Assembly: GCF_020832325.1 (NCBI RefSeq)
Contig: NZ_JAFIEU010000013.1
Coordinates: 1 to 64,000 of the forward strand
Direction: 5' to 3'
Source: Lunatimonas sp.
GTDB lineage: Bacteria > Bacteroidota > Bacteroidia > Cytophagales > Cyclobacteriaceae
DNA: 64,000 bases
Under the pieces are notes generated by a model. It saw only the letters and a program-made list of their open reading frames with translations, was not told the origin of the DNA and did not search any database. This document shows, in pieces, positions 1 through 9,066 of this stretch. Each line of letters begins with the position of its first letter. Position 1 is the first letter of the stretch. The position numbers and the translations under genes are program-made.

Positions 1-891
1 ATGGAAAAAAGGTATAAGAGTCTCTCCATATTCGAATTTCAGGAGAAGTTTCCCTCGGACAGGGAATGCTATAAGTATCTGGCAGAGCTCAAATGGAAGG
101 AAGGGTATGTCTGCAAAAAATGCGGACACACCAATTACTGTAAGGGGATAAAGGAATTTGACAGACAGTGCACCAAATGCGGCAGATTGGAGTCTCCGAC
201 CTCCGGCACCTTGTTCCACCAATGTAAGTTTCCCATTCTCAAGGCGTTTTACATCGTCTATTATGTCTCTACGAGCAAAAACGGGATTAGCAGCTGTGAA
301 TTGAGCAGAAAGCTGGAACTCCGCCAAAAGACCTGCTGGCTGTTCAAGCAGAAGGTCATGAAGGCGATGGAAAGTAGCGGAAACTATCCCTTGTTAGGGA
401 AGGTAGAGGTGGACGAAACCTATGTGGGAGGGCAGGATGAAAAGGCAATAGGCTGAAATGAAGGGAGGAAGAAAATCGTAGTGGTCGGGATAGAGAAGGT
501 GCGGGGCGGTGTGTCACGCTGGTATGGCAGGGTGATCGAATCCGCATCCAGGGCCAACCTGGGGAGTTTTATGAGGGATCATATAGCTACAGATGCACTG
601 GTAAAGACCGACTGCTGGAGCGGTTATAAAGGCATAGAGAAGGAATTCCCAAATTTGGAGCGTGAAAAATCGGGCAAAAAGGGAGAAAACTTTAACCTAA
701 TGCACCGTGTGATCATGATGTTCAAGGCTTGGCTCAGGGGTACCCACCATTCGGTGATGAACCTGCAACCCTATATAAACGAATATACCTACCGGTTCAA
801 CCGACAAAAGATGAAGGAAGGGATATTTGAGAATTTAATCGTCAGGATGCTGGCGCAGCCTCCATACCCCTATAAAGAGTATATTTATTAG
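1..891 (+). pseudogene. IS1595-family (ISXO2-like) transposase, split by an in-frame TGA
   Basis: Read through a single TGA at 454-456, the frame gives about 296 residues, a plausible full length for an IS1595-group transposase. The N-terminal part carries a zinc ribbon (C38xxC41 and C57xxC60). The DDE domain begins at the motif VDETYVGG, with D138 as the first catalytic aspartate, and the C-terminal part has the THHSVMNLQPYINEY-type segment typical of the family. The stop falls where relatives have a basic residue, and CGA to TGA would explain it. The two halves are in the same frame, so this is a nonsense change and not a frameshift. The left end lies outside the window, so the left terminal repeat cannot be seen. 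The element is probably no longer autonomous. Its right end lies close to 895-905, where it abuts a broken beta-barrel gene. Confidence 0.85.
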
Positions 892-903
892 ATGCCTAAT
901 TAA

Positions 904-1683
904 ATAATTTTAATTATTAGTATTGCTATAATAAGTCAAAATTCAACAATGGCGCAGAGCAAATGGACTATAGGGTTTGATCTGGCCACGAGGAAGGAAT
1001 TTGGGTCATACCATGATCCTCAAGGCTATCTCCATGACCAATTTACACCTAGATTTGCCATAGGAGGTAGCCTCGCATATGCTTTAAGTGAAAAGTTTGA
1101 GCTGGAAACAGGGCTCTATAAAACAAATTTTAATAGAACAGTATCTTTATATTAAAACGAGCCAGGATATCGGCCGATGATGGGAACTGGATGGCAGGTG
1201 AATGGAATAAAAACGATGCAGATTCCGCTTAGGATTATTTATAATCCTGATATTAGCTGGCGAAAAATTTCCCTGAATTTCGTAGGAGGAATGAATCTTT
1301 ATAATTTGACACACCGATTAGATTCAAGAGCGGGAATAGGACTAAGTCCTATTCCCGTTTACCCTTCTCCTCCTTCAAACTTATTTGTTCAATATGAAAG
1401 CTATCCATTGAGAAAGCGAAGTTTTGCTTTTGAGGGAGGAGCCGAGGCGAGGTGGGAGTTATCCAATAGATTTCTCTTGATCTACCGCTTCACCGGTTTA
1501 TTAGGTACCAAAGACATGAGCAAAATGGAAGGCTACTATGAACCAGATAATCCATCCATAAAATATCCTTTTGAAATAAGATCAAAGGGCAGTGCCATCC
1601 ACAATACCTTTTCTTTAAGGTATCGATTAGGCAGAAAACCACAAAAAGAAAACTGGTGGGAGTCTGATACAGGAAGGTTTTAA
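904..1683 (+). pseudogene. Outer-membrane beta-barrel-like protein, 5' truncated and with an in-frame TAA
   Basis: Two open segments, 949-1155 and 1177-1683, lie in the same frame and are separated only by a TAA at 1153-1155. Together they read as alternating-strand, aromatic-rich sequence like small Bacteroidota outer-membrane barrels. Upstream of the ATG at 949 the frame stays open to 904 and encodes a hydrophobic stretch ending in MAQS, which resembles the h-region and cleavage site of a signal peptide. No start codon precedes it, because the insertion element ends there. The simplest reading is that the element landed in the signal-peptide codons and the gene then gained a nonsense codon. 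The exact family is not recognised. The C-terminal half could still be translated from the ATG at 1177, but it would lack an export signal. Confidence 0.6.
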
Positions 1684-1704
1684 TTAAAAATATCTCCACA
1701 TTCT

Positions 1705-1749
1705 ACACAGCTTATCTAAGAACATCTTAGGTAAGCTGTGTGTTTTTTT
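1705..1749 (+). terminator. Strong intrinsic terminator
   Basis: Arms of 17 bases at 1705-1721 and 1725-1741 pair with one G-T wobble around a 3-base loop. A run of T at 1743-1749 follows. It lies 21 bases after the end of the broken beta-barrel gene. Confidence 0.85.
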
Positions 1750-2047
1750 ATATAGGCTTTATTTCTATCTTGAAGCTTATCTCTTGGGCAACAACAGGAG
1801 AATGATGGTTTAAATCGAAGATAAGCTAGGATGAAAGGGGTCAGAGGACAATGGAAAATAATCCTTAAAAATTTCAGATACAGCCCCCGACTGGGTGTAG
1901 AATTCTCTACACCCTAATATTCCTAACCTTCTTTGTAGTCGTAATCCCTATTAGGCCATTTGCAATGGCTTACTAAAGAACGTCTTAGTAAACAAAAATT
2001 CCCAATTTCGAACTTGACCTGATTAGTTTTGAAACAGCTAATGGATT
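1750..2047. other. ORF-free gap with clustered hairpins
   Basis: No gene is supported here. Three short inverted repeats are clear: 1893-1901 with 1906-1914 (9 bp perfect), 1955-1960 with 1964-1969 (6 bp perfect), and 1970-1976 with 1985-1991 (7 bp, extendable past a bulge). The last one shares its core (CTTA, CTAA, GAAC, TCTTAG) with the terminator hairpin at 1705-1741. None is followed by a clear T run. The gap may be degraded mobile or repetitive DNA. Confidence 0.5.
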
Positions 2048-2326
2048 CTATTTATCATCGTAGTGAAAACGACATTGAATTATTGTGCACATCAGGTCAA
2101 CTCCCTTTGTTCCATTGATTTTATATACCAATCTGTGCTCACCTGAGATTCGTCTAGACCAAAATCCTTTCAGGTCGTATTTCAGTGGTTCCGGTTTGCC
2201 AATTCCTTTGAAAGGACTTTGCCTGATAGACTTGATTAATTCTTTTATCTTTATAACCGAGTCTTCATCGTTTTCAATCCAGTAATTGAAATCCTCCCAA
2301 GCATGACTTGTGAATTGGATGTTCAC
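2048..2326 (-). CDS. yoeB: YoeB-family mRNA-interferase toxin
   Basis: This 92-residue protein matches the Txe/YoeB toxin family, ribosome-dependent RNases that cut mRNA in the A site. It starts with the W-x-D-x-x-Y-W pattern and has the core KPEPLKYDLKGFWSRRI, then the HRLVY segment and a C-terminal CRFHYDD ending. The conserved acidic, arginine and terminal histidine/tyrosine positions expected for catalysis are present. It starts 5 bases after the stop codon of the antitoxin gene, so the two are co-transcribed. Length and gene order are normal for the family. It is probably a functional module that helps keep this accessory zone in place. Confidence 0.93.
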   Translation of the reverse strand: MNIQFTSHAWEDFNYWIENDEDSVIKIKELIKSIRQSPFKGIGKPEPLKYDLKGFWSRRISGEHRLVYKINGTKGVDLMCTIIQCRFHYDDK

Positions 2327-2331
2327 ACCGT

Positions 2332-2586
2332 TTAGATTTTGTCGTCAAAAGAAACTGTCTCACCACCGTTCATCTGATCGATAGATTCCCGCAATCGGAT
2401 TCGATTCGATTCCGTCGAGAGCAAGTGTCCCGTCTCCATCAAAGAGTTGTACTCCCTGACGGACATAATGACCACTGCATCCTCTTCTCTTTTGCGCGGT
2501 ACGATAATGACTTCTTGAGATTTGCTCACTGAGTCAAAGTGCTCCTTCATTCGTTGACGAAGGGACGTTATGGTAAGTGCCTTCAT
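2332..2586 (-). CDS. yefM: YefM/Phd-family antitoxin
   Basis: This 84-residue antitoxin has the Phd/YefM fold signature: an N-terminal [13 protein letters not shown] helix start and the core [14 protein letters not shown]. The acidic C-terminal tail would wrap and inhibit the toxin. A longer open frame reaches 2664, but the ATG at 2586 gives the family's normal N-terminus. The extension would also run through the operator-like palindromes at 2613-2630, so 2586 is preferred. In the family, the antitoxin and the toxin-antitoxin complex bind their own promoter and repress it. It lies directly upstream of yoeB. Confidence 0.93.
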   Translation of the reverse strand: MKALTITSLRQRMKEHFDSVSKSQEVIIVPRKREEDAVVIMSVREYNSLMETGHLLSTESNRIRLRESIDQMNGGETVSFDDKI

Positions 2587-2612
2587 AGTTTTTTCTAAAA
2601 GGTATGCATAAA

Positions 2613-2630
2613 AGTACGTAATATTGTACA
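2613..2630. promoter_or_regulatory. Candidate YefM-YoeB autoregulatory operator
   Basis: A TGTACA core (2625-2630) and a second GTAC core (2614-2617) have centres exactly 12 bases apart, 27-44 bases upstream of the antitoxin start. The Escherichia coli yefM-yoeB operator is known for paired palindromes with TGTACA cores and similar spacing. The match to this locus is inference. Confidence 0.55.
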
Positions 2631-2837
2631 GAAAGGAAAGTATTCTCGGTATTCGCAGACACAATGCACGTCACGAGTTTACTTTTACGATGAGTTCTTG
2701 CGAGTAATTATCTTTAAACCCTATGTTCCCGGGCTATAAGCAGACAGGCTTTAAAAGCTCCGACCTGTCCCACCTAGGAGTAACTTGAAATTACACCTTT
2801 CTATTGCGTTGTTTTTTTGCATTTTCAAAGCAAAAAC

Positions 2838-2897
2838 CAGCCCTGAAAGGGCGATTTATCATTAGCCAGGGGTGTAGCGATAGCGGAGCCCCTGGTT
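2838..2897. repeat. REP-like palindromic repeat
   Basis: Two nested hairpins lie side by side: GCCCTGAAAGGGC at 2840-2852, and the arms CCAGGGG (2866-2872) and CCCCTGG (2889-2895) around a loop rich in TAGCG. This layout resembles dispersed extragenic palindromes common in Bacteroidota genomes. Only one copy is in the window, so dispersal cannot be shown from here. Confidence 0.5.
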
Positions 2898-2975
2898 ACG
2901 ATAGATCATCTCCTGTGCGTTTTGGCCGAAGAGATGGTTGCGGGGCCATTCCGGTCCGCCAAAACCCAATCCCGG

Positions 2976-3149
2976 TTAATCCTGATGCCGCAGATTGACA
3001 TTTTCCAATGCACCAATGAATAATGAAAGGATAGCGCTGTCCAATTTGTGTGCTCTTTCTGCCGGCATGTCGACCGCCTCATAGGTCTGATAGCATTCGT
3101 TAACATACCATATTTTTTGGCTAAGATCCTTGAATGGGATCCACTGCAT
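2976..3149 (-). CDS. Small hypothetical protein, 57 residues
   Basis: An ATG-started frame of 57 residues runs from 3149 to a TAA at 2976. Its composition looks protein-like: mixed charged and hydrophobic residues with two likely helices, the second containing AHKLDSAILSLFIGALENV. It has no signal peptide, membrane segment or recognised domain. It lies between the REP-like repeat and the divergent peptidase gene. It could be a real short gene, the end of a degraded larger one, or chance. No function is assigned. Confidence 0.3.
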   Translation of the reverse strand: MQWIPFKDLSQKIWYVNECYQTYEAVDMPAERAHKLDSAILSLFIGALENVNLRHQD

Positions 3150-3263
3150 TTGCTGTAATTTTATTTTTTGATTTCAATTTGACGCTGCACTTTCGAAACC
3201 ATGACGTTAGTTTGAAATTTCACCTGTCTTTTACACCATTCAAATAATTCAACCCGTAAACGC

Positions 3264-4613
3264 ATGTTTAAATCCACTTTATTTCTTTCTGTGCTTCTGT
3301 TACTCTCGGTGAATGAGCTTCAGGCCCAGCTCACGTTTGAAAAAGAGGAATACGCCACCCGCAGGGAAAAGCTGATGGATCGTATCCCCGATGGTATTGC
3401 CATCATCCGGGGTGCCTCTGAACCCCTCGGCGATGTGGCTTTTACGCAGTATAACAATATGATGTACTTTGCGGGGGTGGAGATTCCCGATGCTATCCTG
3501 ATCGTGGATGGGGAAAGGCGGAAAAGTACCCTGTTTTTTACGATTACCGAGGAACATGCCGATGGGGAGAATATTTCCCTAGACCTGGTCCGGGATCCCG
3601 TAAAAATTACGGGAATTGAGCACTACCTTCCCTACGAGGATTTTTCAGAGACGCTGACCAATCGGTTAACGGGCAGTACGGTAATCTATACCCCTTTCAG
3701 TCCGGAGGAGTATATTGGCGAAAACTCCATGGAGAAATTCAATAAGTTCAAACGCTCGGTCACAGACAATGAGTGGGATGGCAGGCTTACCCGTGAAATG
3801 CAATTCGTAGCCGTTTTAAACCAGCGATTTCCCGAAAACAAGGTGGAAAACTGCACCCCTTTTATCTGGGAACTACGAAAGATCAAATCCAAGGCCGAAA
3901 TCGATATAATTCGCCAAGCTGCCCAGCTTTCCGTTGCGGCGCACAAGGCGGTCATGAAAGCTACCCGACCGGGTGTGCCAGAGCTTGAACTGGCGGCCCT
4001 TTTTCAGCAGGTCACCATGTCTGGAGGAGCCAAAGGGCTCGCTTTTGGCACCATCATTATGTCTGATAAAAACCATGCATACGGTCACTACATGCAATAC
4101 GACCGCATTTTGGGTGAGAAGGATTTCATTATTCTGGATGGGGGAGCCAATATATCCAACTATGCCTCTGACGTTTCCACTACTTTTCCTGCTAATGGAA
4201 AATTCACCGAAACCCAACGGGAGATTTACGAAATGGGCATGTTTGTGCGACAGATATGTCAAAGCATGTACCGCCCCGGAGTTTCATTGACAGAGATTGG
4301 CAACGCCGTAAAAGCGGAGCTGGAGAAAATGGGGCTGGATACTGCCGACCCGAAGTACAGGTTGTGGATTCGGGACGGCGGATACAACCACAGCATTGGC
4401 ATGGCCGTGCATGACCGGATGCTGAACTTCGACCGTGGCGAGCCCCTACAGGCTGGGTTTGTTTTTGCCTGCGACATCATGGGCAAGGCGGATGACGTGA
4501 CGGGTATACGCATCGAAGATACCGTGGTGATCACCGAAGATGGGTGCGAAATTTTGTCCGTAGGTTTACCTCGGACCATCGACGAGATCGAAGCATTCAT
4601 GAAAAACAATTGA
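3264..4613 (+). CDS. Exported M24-family Xaa-Pro aminopeptidase-like protein
   Basis: A signal peptide (about residues 1-22, ending LQAQ) is followed by a creatinase-like N-terminal domain and a pita-bread M24 domain from about residue 210. M24 enzymes remove N-terminal residues before proline using two metal ions held by D, D, H, E and E. Here D292, D303, H376 (in NHSIGM) and E418 (in GIRIEDTV) are in place. The fourth ligand, normally the Glu of a VEPG-type motif, aligns with D404 in FACDIMG. That Asp could still bind metal, but the substitution is unusual. At 449 residues it has normal length. It is the first of three exported peptidases in a row, with a 31-base gap to the next, so they are likely one peptide-degrading operon. 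Confidence 0.85.
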   Translation: MFKSTLFLSVLLLLSVNELQAQLTFEKEEYATRREKLMDRIPDGIAIIRGASEPLGDVAFTQYNNMMYFAGVEIPDAILIVDGERRKSTLFFTITEEHADGENISLDLVRDPVKITGIEHYLPYEDFSETLTNRLTGSTVIYTPFSPEEYIGENSMEKFNKFKRSVTDNEWDGRLTREMQFVAVLNQRFPENKVENCTPFIWELRKIKSKAEIDIIRQAAQLSVAAHKAVMKATRPGVPELELAALFQQVTMSGGAKGLAFGTIIMSDKNHAYGHYMQYDRILGEKDFIILDGGANISNYASDVSTTFPANGKFTETQREIYEMGMFVRQICQSMYRPGVSLTEIGNAVKAELEKMGLDTADPKYRLWIRDGGYNHSIGMAVHDRMLNFDRGEPLQAGFVFACDIMGKADDVTGIRIEDTVVITEDGCEILSVGLPRTIDEIEAFMKNN

Positions 4614-4644
4614 TACCCAGCCTTATCTATAATTCTCCGTCATC

Positions 4645-6780
4645 ATGAAGCACCTTTTTGTTTTCATTTCACTTTTGTTTGTTCACATCGGCCTTGTTGC
4701 CCAACAGGTGGATGTGTACCAACGGCCTGTCACGCTTGAGCCGGACAGGGATTTCGACGCCCTTCATTATCGAATCCAACTGGACATAGACGTGGATGGG
4801 AAGCGATTGACAGGACAGAATACGGTGACCTTGATTCCATTGCGAAGTGATTTGAGGAAGGTGACGCTCCATGCGGAGTCACTGGTGGTTACCGATGTGA
4901 TTGACAGTAAGGGGTTTCCCCTTTCCTATACACAGGGAGACGAACATGTACATATTCACCTGTCCCGCCCGTATGCTTACACAGATACGGTCACCTTTAC
5001 CCTGAGGTATTTCCTCGAGGAGCAGGTAGGGGGCTTGAAGTTTATCGATGAAACGGATACCAATCCCAAGCAGGTTTCTTCCGATTGTTGGCCCAACAAG
5101 GCGCGGCAATGGATTCCATGTTACGACTATCCCCACGACAAAGTAACGCAGGAGATGATCGTCACCGTGGATAATGCCTACAAGGTCCTGTCCAACGGAG
5201 AATTGCTCAGCATCACCGAGGATCCTGGTAAGGGAAAACACACCTACCATTGGAAGCAAAATCTACCGCATTCCACCTACCTGATCAACCTGAGTATTGC
5301 CGATTACTTGGTTTTCGAAGATTCCTTGGGTGCATTGCCGGTAAACTATTGGGTGTATCCAAGACACGAGAAGGACGCCCGAAGATCATTTGCCAAGACA
5401 CCTTACATGATTGATTTCTTTAACCGATTGTATGGGTATGAATATCCTTGGGAAAAGTATGATCAGGTAATCTCAGCGCACCAGGGTGGGGGAGCGGAAG
5501 CCACTTCAGCGTCCCTGCTAGGTGAAGGTGCCGTCACTACGGTACAGGAAGAAATCGATTTTTCCTTTGAAGGTATCCTGGCCCATGAGATTGCGCATCA
5601 GTGGTGGGGAGATCTTATTACCCTCAGAAGCTGGGAGCATTCCTGGATGAATGAAAGTTTTGCGACCTATTCCGATTACCTATACAAGCGGTATGCATGG
5701 GGAGAGGATGAGGCTGCAGTTGACCTGATAAGGAAAAGGAGTGGATACCTGCGCGAAGCACACACCAGGTATATGCGGCCCATAGTCTTCAATCAGTACG
5801 AAGAGCCCGGACAGAATTTTGACAGCCATGCCTATCCCAAGGGCGCTTATGTGTTGCACATGCTACGTTTTGTAGTGGGTGACGATACCTTTTTCAGGGT
5901 GATCAGTGAATTTCTGCATCGGTTTGAATTTCAAGCAGTAAGCACCCAAGATTTTATTCAGTGCGCGAAAGATGTTAGCGGTATGAATTTGGACCGGTTT
6001 TTTGAGCAGTTTCTATTTCATCCAGGGCACGCCGTATTTGAGGTTACCAAAACATGGAATGAATCCACCAAGACGCTTTCGGTGGAGATAGTGCAAACGC
6101 AGGATAAGTGGGAACGTGTACCCATTTATACGATCCCGGTCAATCTCGGATTTTACCATGCGAATGGAAAAACGATTGAAAAAGTGACCTTGAGTGAGCG
6201 GGTGGAGAAATTTGAGTTCAAGTTTGATGCGGAGCCATTGATGTTCCGCTTTGATGATGGCAACCACCTGCTCAAAGAATGGACGGTGAATAAATCTGAA
6301 GAAGAACTGGTTTTTCAAGTAGAAAACGACGACGTAACGGGCCGATTATGGGCCATTGACCAACTGAAAGCTTTTCAGAGTTCCTCAAAGACCGTTCAGA
6401 AATGGACAGCTCTTGCTACCGAGGATCCCTTTTGGGCTGTCAGGGAAGCTGCTGTGCGGAATCTCTCCGAATTTCATGGAAGCAGTAGCAAGGCGCTGTT
6501 TTTACAGACGCAGCGAGATAGCAACTCCAAAGTCAGGGCGGCATCCGTAAACGCATTGGGGAAATTGAAAGACTCCTCTATGGTAAGTGATTTCAGGAAG
6601 ATCTATGATACCGATGAGAGCTACCTGGTCAGAGCGCAGGCCCTTATCGCCATCGGAGAAAGCGGCAACACCTCCCAATTGAGATTTCTGAACGAAGCAG
6701 CAAAAGTCAAGTCGCCCCGAAATACACTTAAAAATGCCGCCACACAGGCGATTGAGCTGATTAATAGTCCGAGCCAATAA
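4645..6780 (+). CDS. Exported M1-family zinc aminopeptidase with C-terminal HEAT-like repeats
   Basis: The 711-residue protein has a signal peptide ending near VAQQ and an M1 N-terminal saddle domain. Its zinc site is HEIAHQWW with H314, E315 and H318, plus the third ligand E337 in NESF. The exopeptidase loop that is usually GxMEN reads GGGAEAT here, which may change how the free amino terminus is recognised. From about residue 560 the sequence turns into short helical repeats that look like HEAT repeats (for example RAASVNALGKL), as seen in some Bacteroidota M1 proteins. It lies 31 bases after the M24 gene and 36 before the S9 gene. It probably acts in the periplasm or at the cell surface on peptides. 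Confidence 0.88.
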   Translation: MKHLFVFISLLFVHIGLVAQQVDVYQRPVTLEPDRDFDALHYRIQLDIDVDGKRLTGQNTVTLIPLRSDLRKVTLHAESLVVTDVIDSKGFPLSYTQGDEHVHIHLSRPYAYTDTVTFTLRYFLEEQVGGLKFIDETDTNPKQVSSDCWPNKARQWIPCYDYPHDKVTQEMIVTVDNAYKVLSNGELLSITEDPGKGKHTYHWKQNLPHSTYLINLSIADYLVFEDSLGALPVNYWVYPRHEKDARRSFAKTPYMIDFFNRLYGYEYPWEKYDQVISAHQGGGAEATSASLLGEGAVTTVQEEIDFSFEGILAHEIAHQWWGDLITLRSWEHSWMNESFATYSDYLYKRYAWGEDEAAVDLIRKRSGYLREAHTRYMRPIVFNQYEEPGQNFDSHAYPKGAYVLHMLRFVVGDDTFFRVISEFLHRFEFQAVSTQDFIQCAKDVSGMNLDRFFEQFLFHPGHAVFEVTKTWNESTKTLSVEIVQTQDKWERVPIYTIPVNLGFYHANGKTIEKVTLSERVEKFEFKFDAEPLMFRFDDGNHLLKEWTVNKSEEELVFQVENDDVTGRLWAIDQLKAFQSSSKTVQKWTALATEDPFWAVREAAVRNLSEFHGSSSKALFLQTQRDSNSKVRAASVNALGKLKDSSMVSDFRKIYDTDESYLVRAQALIAIGESGNTSQLRFLNEAAKVKSPRNTLKNAATQAIELINSPSQ

Positions 6781-6816
6781 GAAAGGCACATGTTGTACAC
6801 TTAATAGACTTTTAAG

Positions 6817-9066
6817 ATGCTAACAGAAACCGAAAGACGCAAAATCAAGTCGCTGTCGTTGATTCTGGCGACGATCTTTTATCAGGCGCTTTGGCTATCA
6901 ACCAGTGTTTACTCCCAGTCTAGTGTATCCCAATCGCCTACCCGCTCGGTGGTGCCGGAGAGTACAAAGGAAAGGCTAAAGGCAATCTATGAAGAAAATA
7001 GTTTTTCGGTAAAATCGTTCAACGGACGTTGGCTTCCGGATGGGTCGGGGTATTGCGACCTAGAGCGTCTGCCAGGTCGGGATTCCCGGGCACTCGTGAG
7101 CTATGATCTTAAGAGTGGCCAACGCACCGTCCTATTATCCGAAGTAAACTTCGAAAGGGAAGGATTTGAGATCAGAAACTACGAGTTTTCTGCCGATGGA
7201 GACAAAATTCTCGTAGAATTGACCGGGGGGGGTCTAGCAGGGATGCCGGAATACTGGGTGTATAATCGAAGTACCGGTAGCCTTGAACAGGTCGTTGCCG
7301 GATCCAACCATCGATTTTCCCCCGATGGAAGCCAAATTTTATTTACGGACCGGGGAGATGTATCCATTTATAACCTACTCACAAAGGACACTACACAACT
7401 TACGTTTGATGGGAATTCTGAAGCGATTTCTTACCAAAGGGCCGTATGGAGTCCAGATAGTAAAAAAATTGCCTTTGTGCAGGCAGACGCATCGGATGTA
7501 GGCATCCGATCATCGTTGGTTCCGGGTGACCCTTCGTATCCAGAGGTAAAGGAACAGCGATTTGCCAGGGTAGCCGGAGCTATTTCCAAGCTACGGGTAG
7601 GTGTTACGGACATTCAGGGAAAGGAAATAACATGGCTATCGATTCCTATTCCCAAAGAAGGCTATTATGTGGGAGACCTTGGCTGGGCCGGCAATTCGGA
7701 AGAAGTACTGGTAGAGAAGAGAAGCCGCTTTAGAGACAATAGGCAGTTTTTACTTGCCGATGTTACCCATGGAACGATCACTACGATCTACGAGGAATCG
7801 GATCCGGCCTGGGTGGTAGCAAGTTACGGGACGAACGGGGGAGTGGATTGGGTCAAAGGCTACCTAAATTTTATAGTCTTGACTGAAAAGGACGGCTGGC
7901 GACATGCCTACCTACATTCCCGCGATGGAAAAAAGGAGGTATTGCTGACACCGGGAGAATATGATGTAATCGGGCGCGCAGGTGTAGATCAACACAACGG
8001 ATGGTTTTACTTTTATGCATCACCCGATGCCGGCACCCAGAAGTATTTGTATCGCGTTAGGATGGATGGAAAAGGAAAGCCTGAACGGGTAACTCCGATG
8101 GACCAGCCCGGAACTCACACCTACACCATCTCTCCCGATGGGCAAAGGGCCTTTCACACCTATTCGTCTGCAAATACTCCCCCTGTCACTCAGCTTGTCA
8201 ACCTATCGAATCATAGGGTGGAGCGCGTTTTAGTGGAAAACGACGAATTGAATGGAAAAGTCAAGGCATTCGGTTCTCAGCCAAAGGAGTTTATGCGCCT
8301 CGATATTGGCAGCGGGGTTGTAATGGATGCTTGGATGATAAAGCCTCGGGATTTTGATCCGTCAAAGAAATACCCGGTATTTGTCTACGTGTATGGTGAA
8401 CCCCACGGGCAGACCGTAATGGATACCTGGGGACATGCCATGGCTGATTTCCATCAAGTGATTGCCGATCTAGGCTATCTGGTGGTGTCTATAGATAACC
8501 GCGGCACCCCAGCTCCAAAGGGAGCGGCCTGGCGTAGGGCCGTGGCAGGAAGTTTGGGGCCACTTTCTTCCGAGGAGCAGGCTGCTGGAATAAAGGAATT
8601 GGCCAAGACATACTCCTACGTGGACACAGACCGAGTCGGTATATGGGGCTGGAGCGGAGGGGGCTCAAATACCCTCAATGCAATGTTTCGTAAACCCGAC
8701 TTATACAAAGTCGGAATAGCGGTAGCACCTAAGCCACAACCACACCTGTACAATGCGTGGTTTCAGGAGATCTATATGAAGACACCGGACGTCAATCCCC
8801 AAGGGTATAGGGATTCCGCTCCGATCAATTTTGCCGAAGGACTTGAGGGGAAACTGCTAATCATACACGGTACAGGGGAAACGAACACCCATCTTGAAAT
8901 TACCGAGGGACTGGTGGATCGCTTGATCGAACTGGGTAAGCCTTTTGATTACATGGCATATCCCAATCGGGATCATGGGCTAAGCGAAGGCAAAGGCACA
9001 CCCTTGCACATGCGCCTTTACATGGTGAGGTATTTGCTTTCACATTTACCTCCGGGAGCCCGATAA
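6817..9066 (+). CDS. Exported S9-family (DPP IV-like) serine peptidase
   Basis: A signal peptide (to about residue 35) leads into a DPP4-type beta-propeller and a C-terminal alpha/beta-hydrolase domain, 749 residues in all. The nucleophile is S613 in GWSGGG, where classical DPP IV has GWSYGG, and the histidine is H720 in NRDHG. The acid position, Asp in the HGTADDN motif of DPP IV, aligns with E688 in HGTGETN. The triad is therefore Ser-Glu-His if the alignment holds. Such enzymes release dipeptides, often after proline, which fits the Xaa-Pro aminopeptidase two genes upstream. Substrate preference cannot be read from the sequence. No intrinsic terminator was found just after the gene. Confidence 0.85.
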   Translation: MLTETERRKIKSLSLILATIFYQALWLSTSVYSQSSVSQSPTRSVVPESTKERLKAIYEENSFSVKSFNGRWLPDGSGYCDLERLPGRDSRALVSYDLKSGQRTVLLSEVNFEREGFEIRNYEFSADGDKILVELTGGGLAGMPEYWVYNRSTGSLEQVVAGSNHRFSPDGSQILFTDRGDVSIYNLLTKDTTQLTFDGNSEAISYQRAVWSPDSKKIAFVQADASDVGIRSSLVPGDPSYPEVKEQRFARVAGAISKLRVGVTDIQGKEITWLSIPIPKEGYYVGDLGWAGNSEEVLVEKRSRFRDNRQFLLADVTHGTITTIYEESDPAWVVASYGTNGGVDWVKGYLNFIVLTEKDGWRHAYLHSRDGKKEVLLTPGEYDVIGRAGVDQHNGWFYFYASPDAGTQKYLYRVRMDGKGKPERVTPMDQPGTHTYTISPDGQRAFHTYSSANTPPVTQLVNLSNHRVERVLVENDELNGKVKAFGSQPKEFMRLDIGSGVVMDAWMIKPRDFDPSKKYPVFVYVYGEPHGQTVMDTWGHAMADFHQVIADLGYLVVSIDNRGTPAPKGAAWRRAVAGSLGPLSSEEQAAGIKELAKTYSYVDTDRVGIWGWSGGGSNTLNAMFRKPDLYKVGIAVAPKPQPHLYNAWFQEIYMKTPDVNPQGYRDSAPINFAEGLEGKLLIIHGTGETNTHLEITEGLVDRLIELGKPFDYMAYPNRDHGLSEGKGTPLHMRLYMVRYLLSHLPPGAR

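Noticed and set aside
454-456. In-frame TGA read as selenocysteine or programmed readthrough
   Set aside because: The position is not a catalytic cysteine in the transposase family, no selenocysteine element was seen, and the next gene carries a TAA, so simple decay fits better.
2804-3106. Forward and reverse frames of about 65 codons
   Set aside because: They run across the REP-like repeat and have low-complexity, shadow-like composition.
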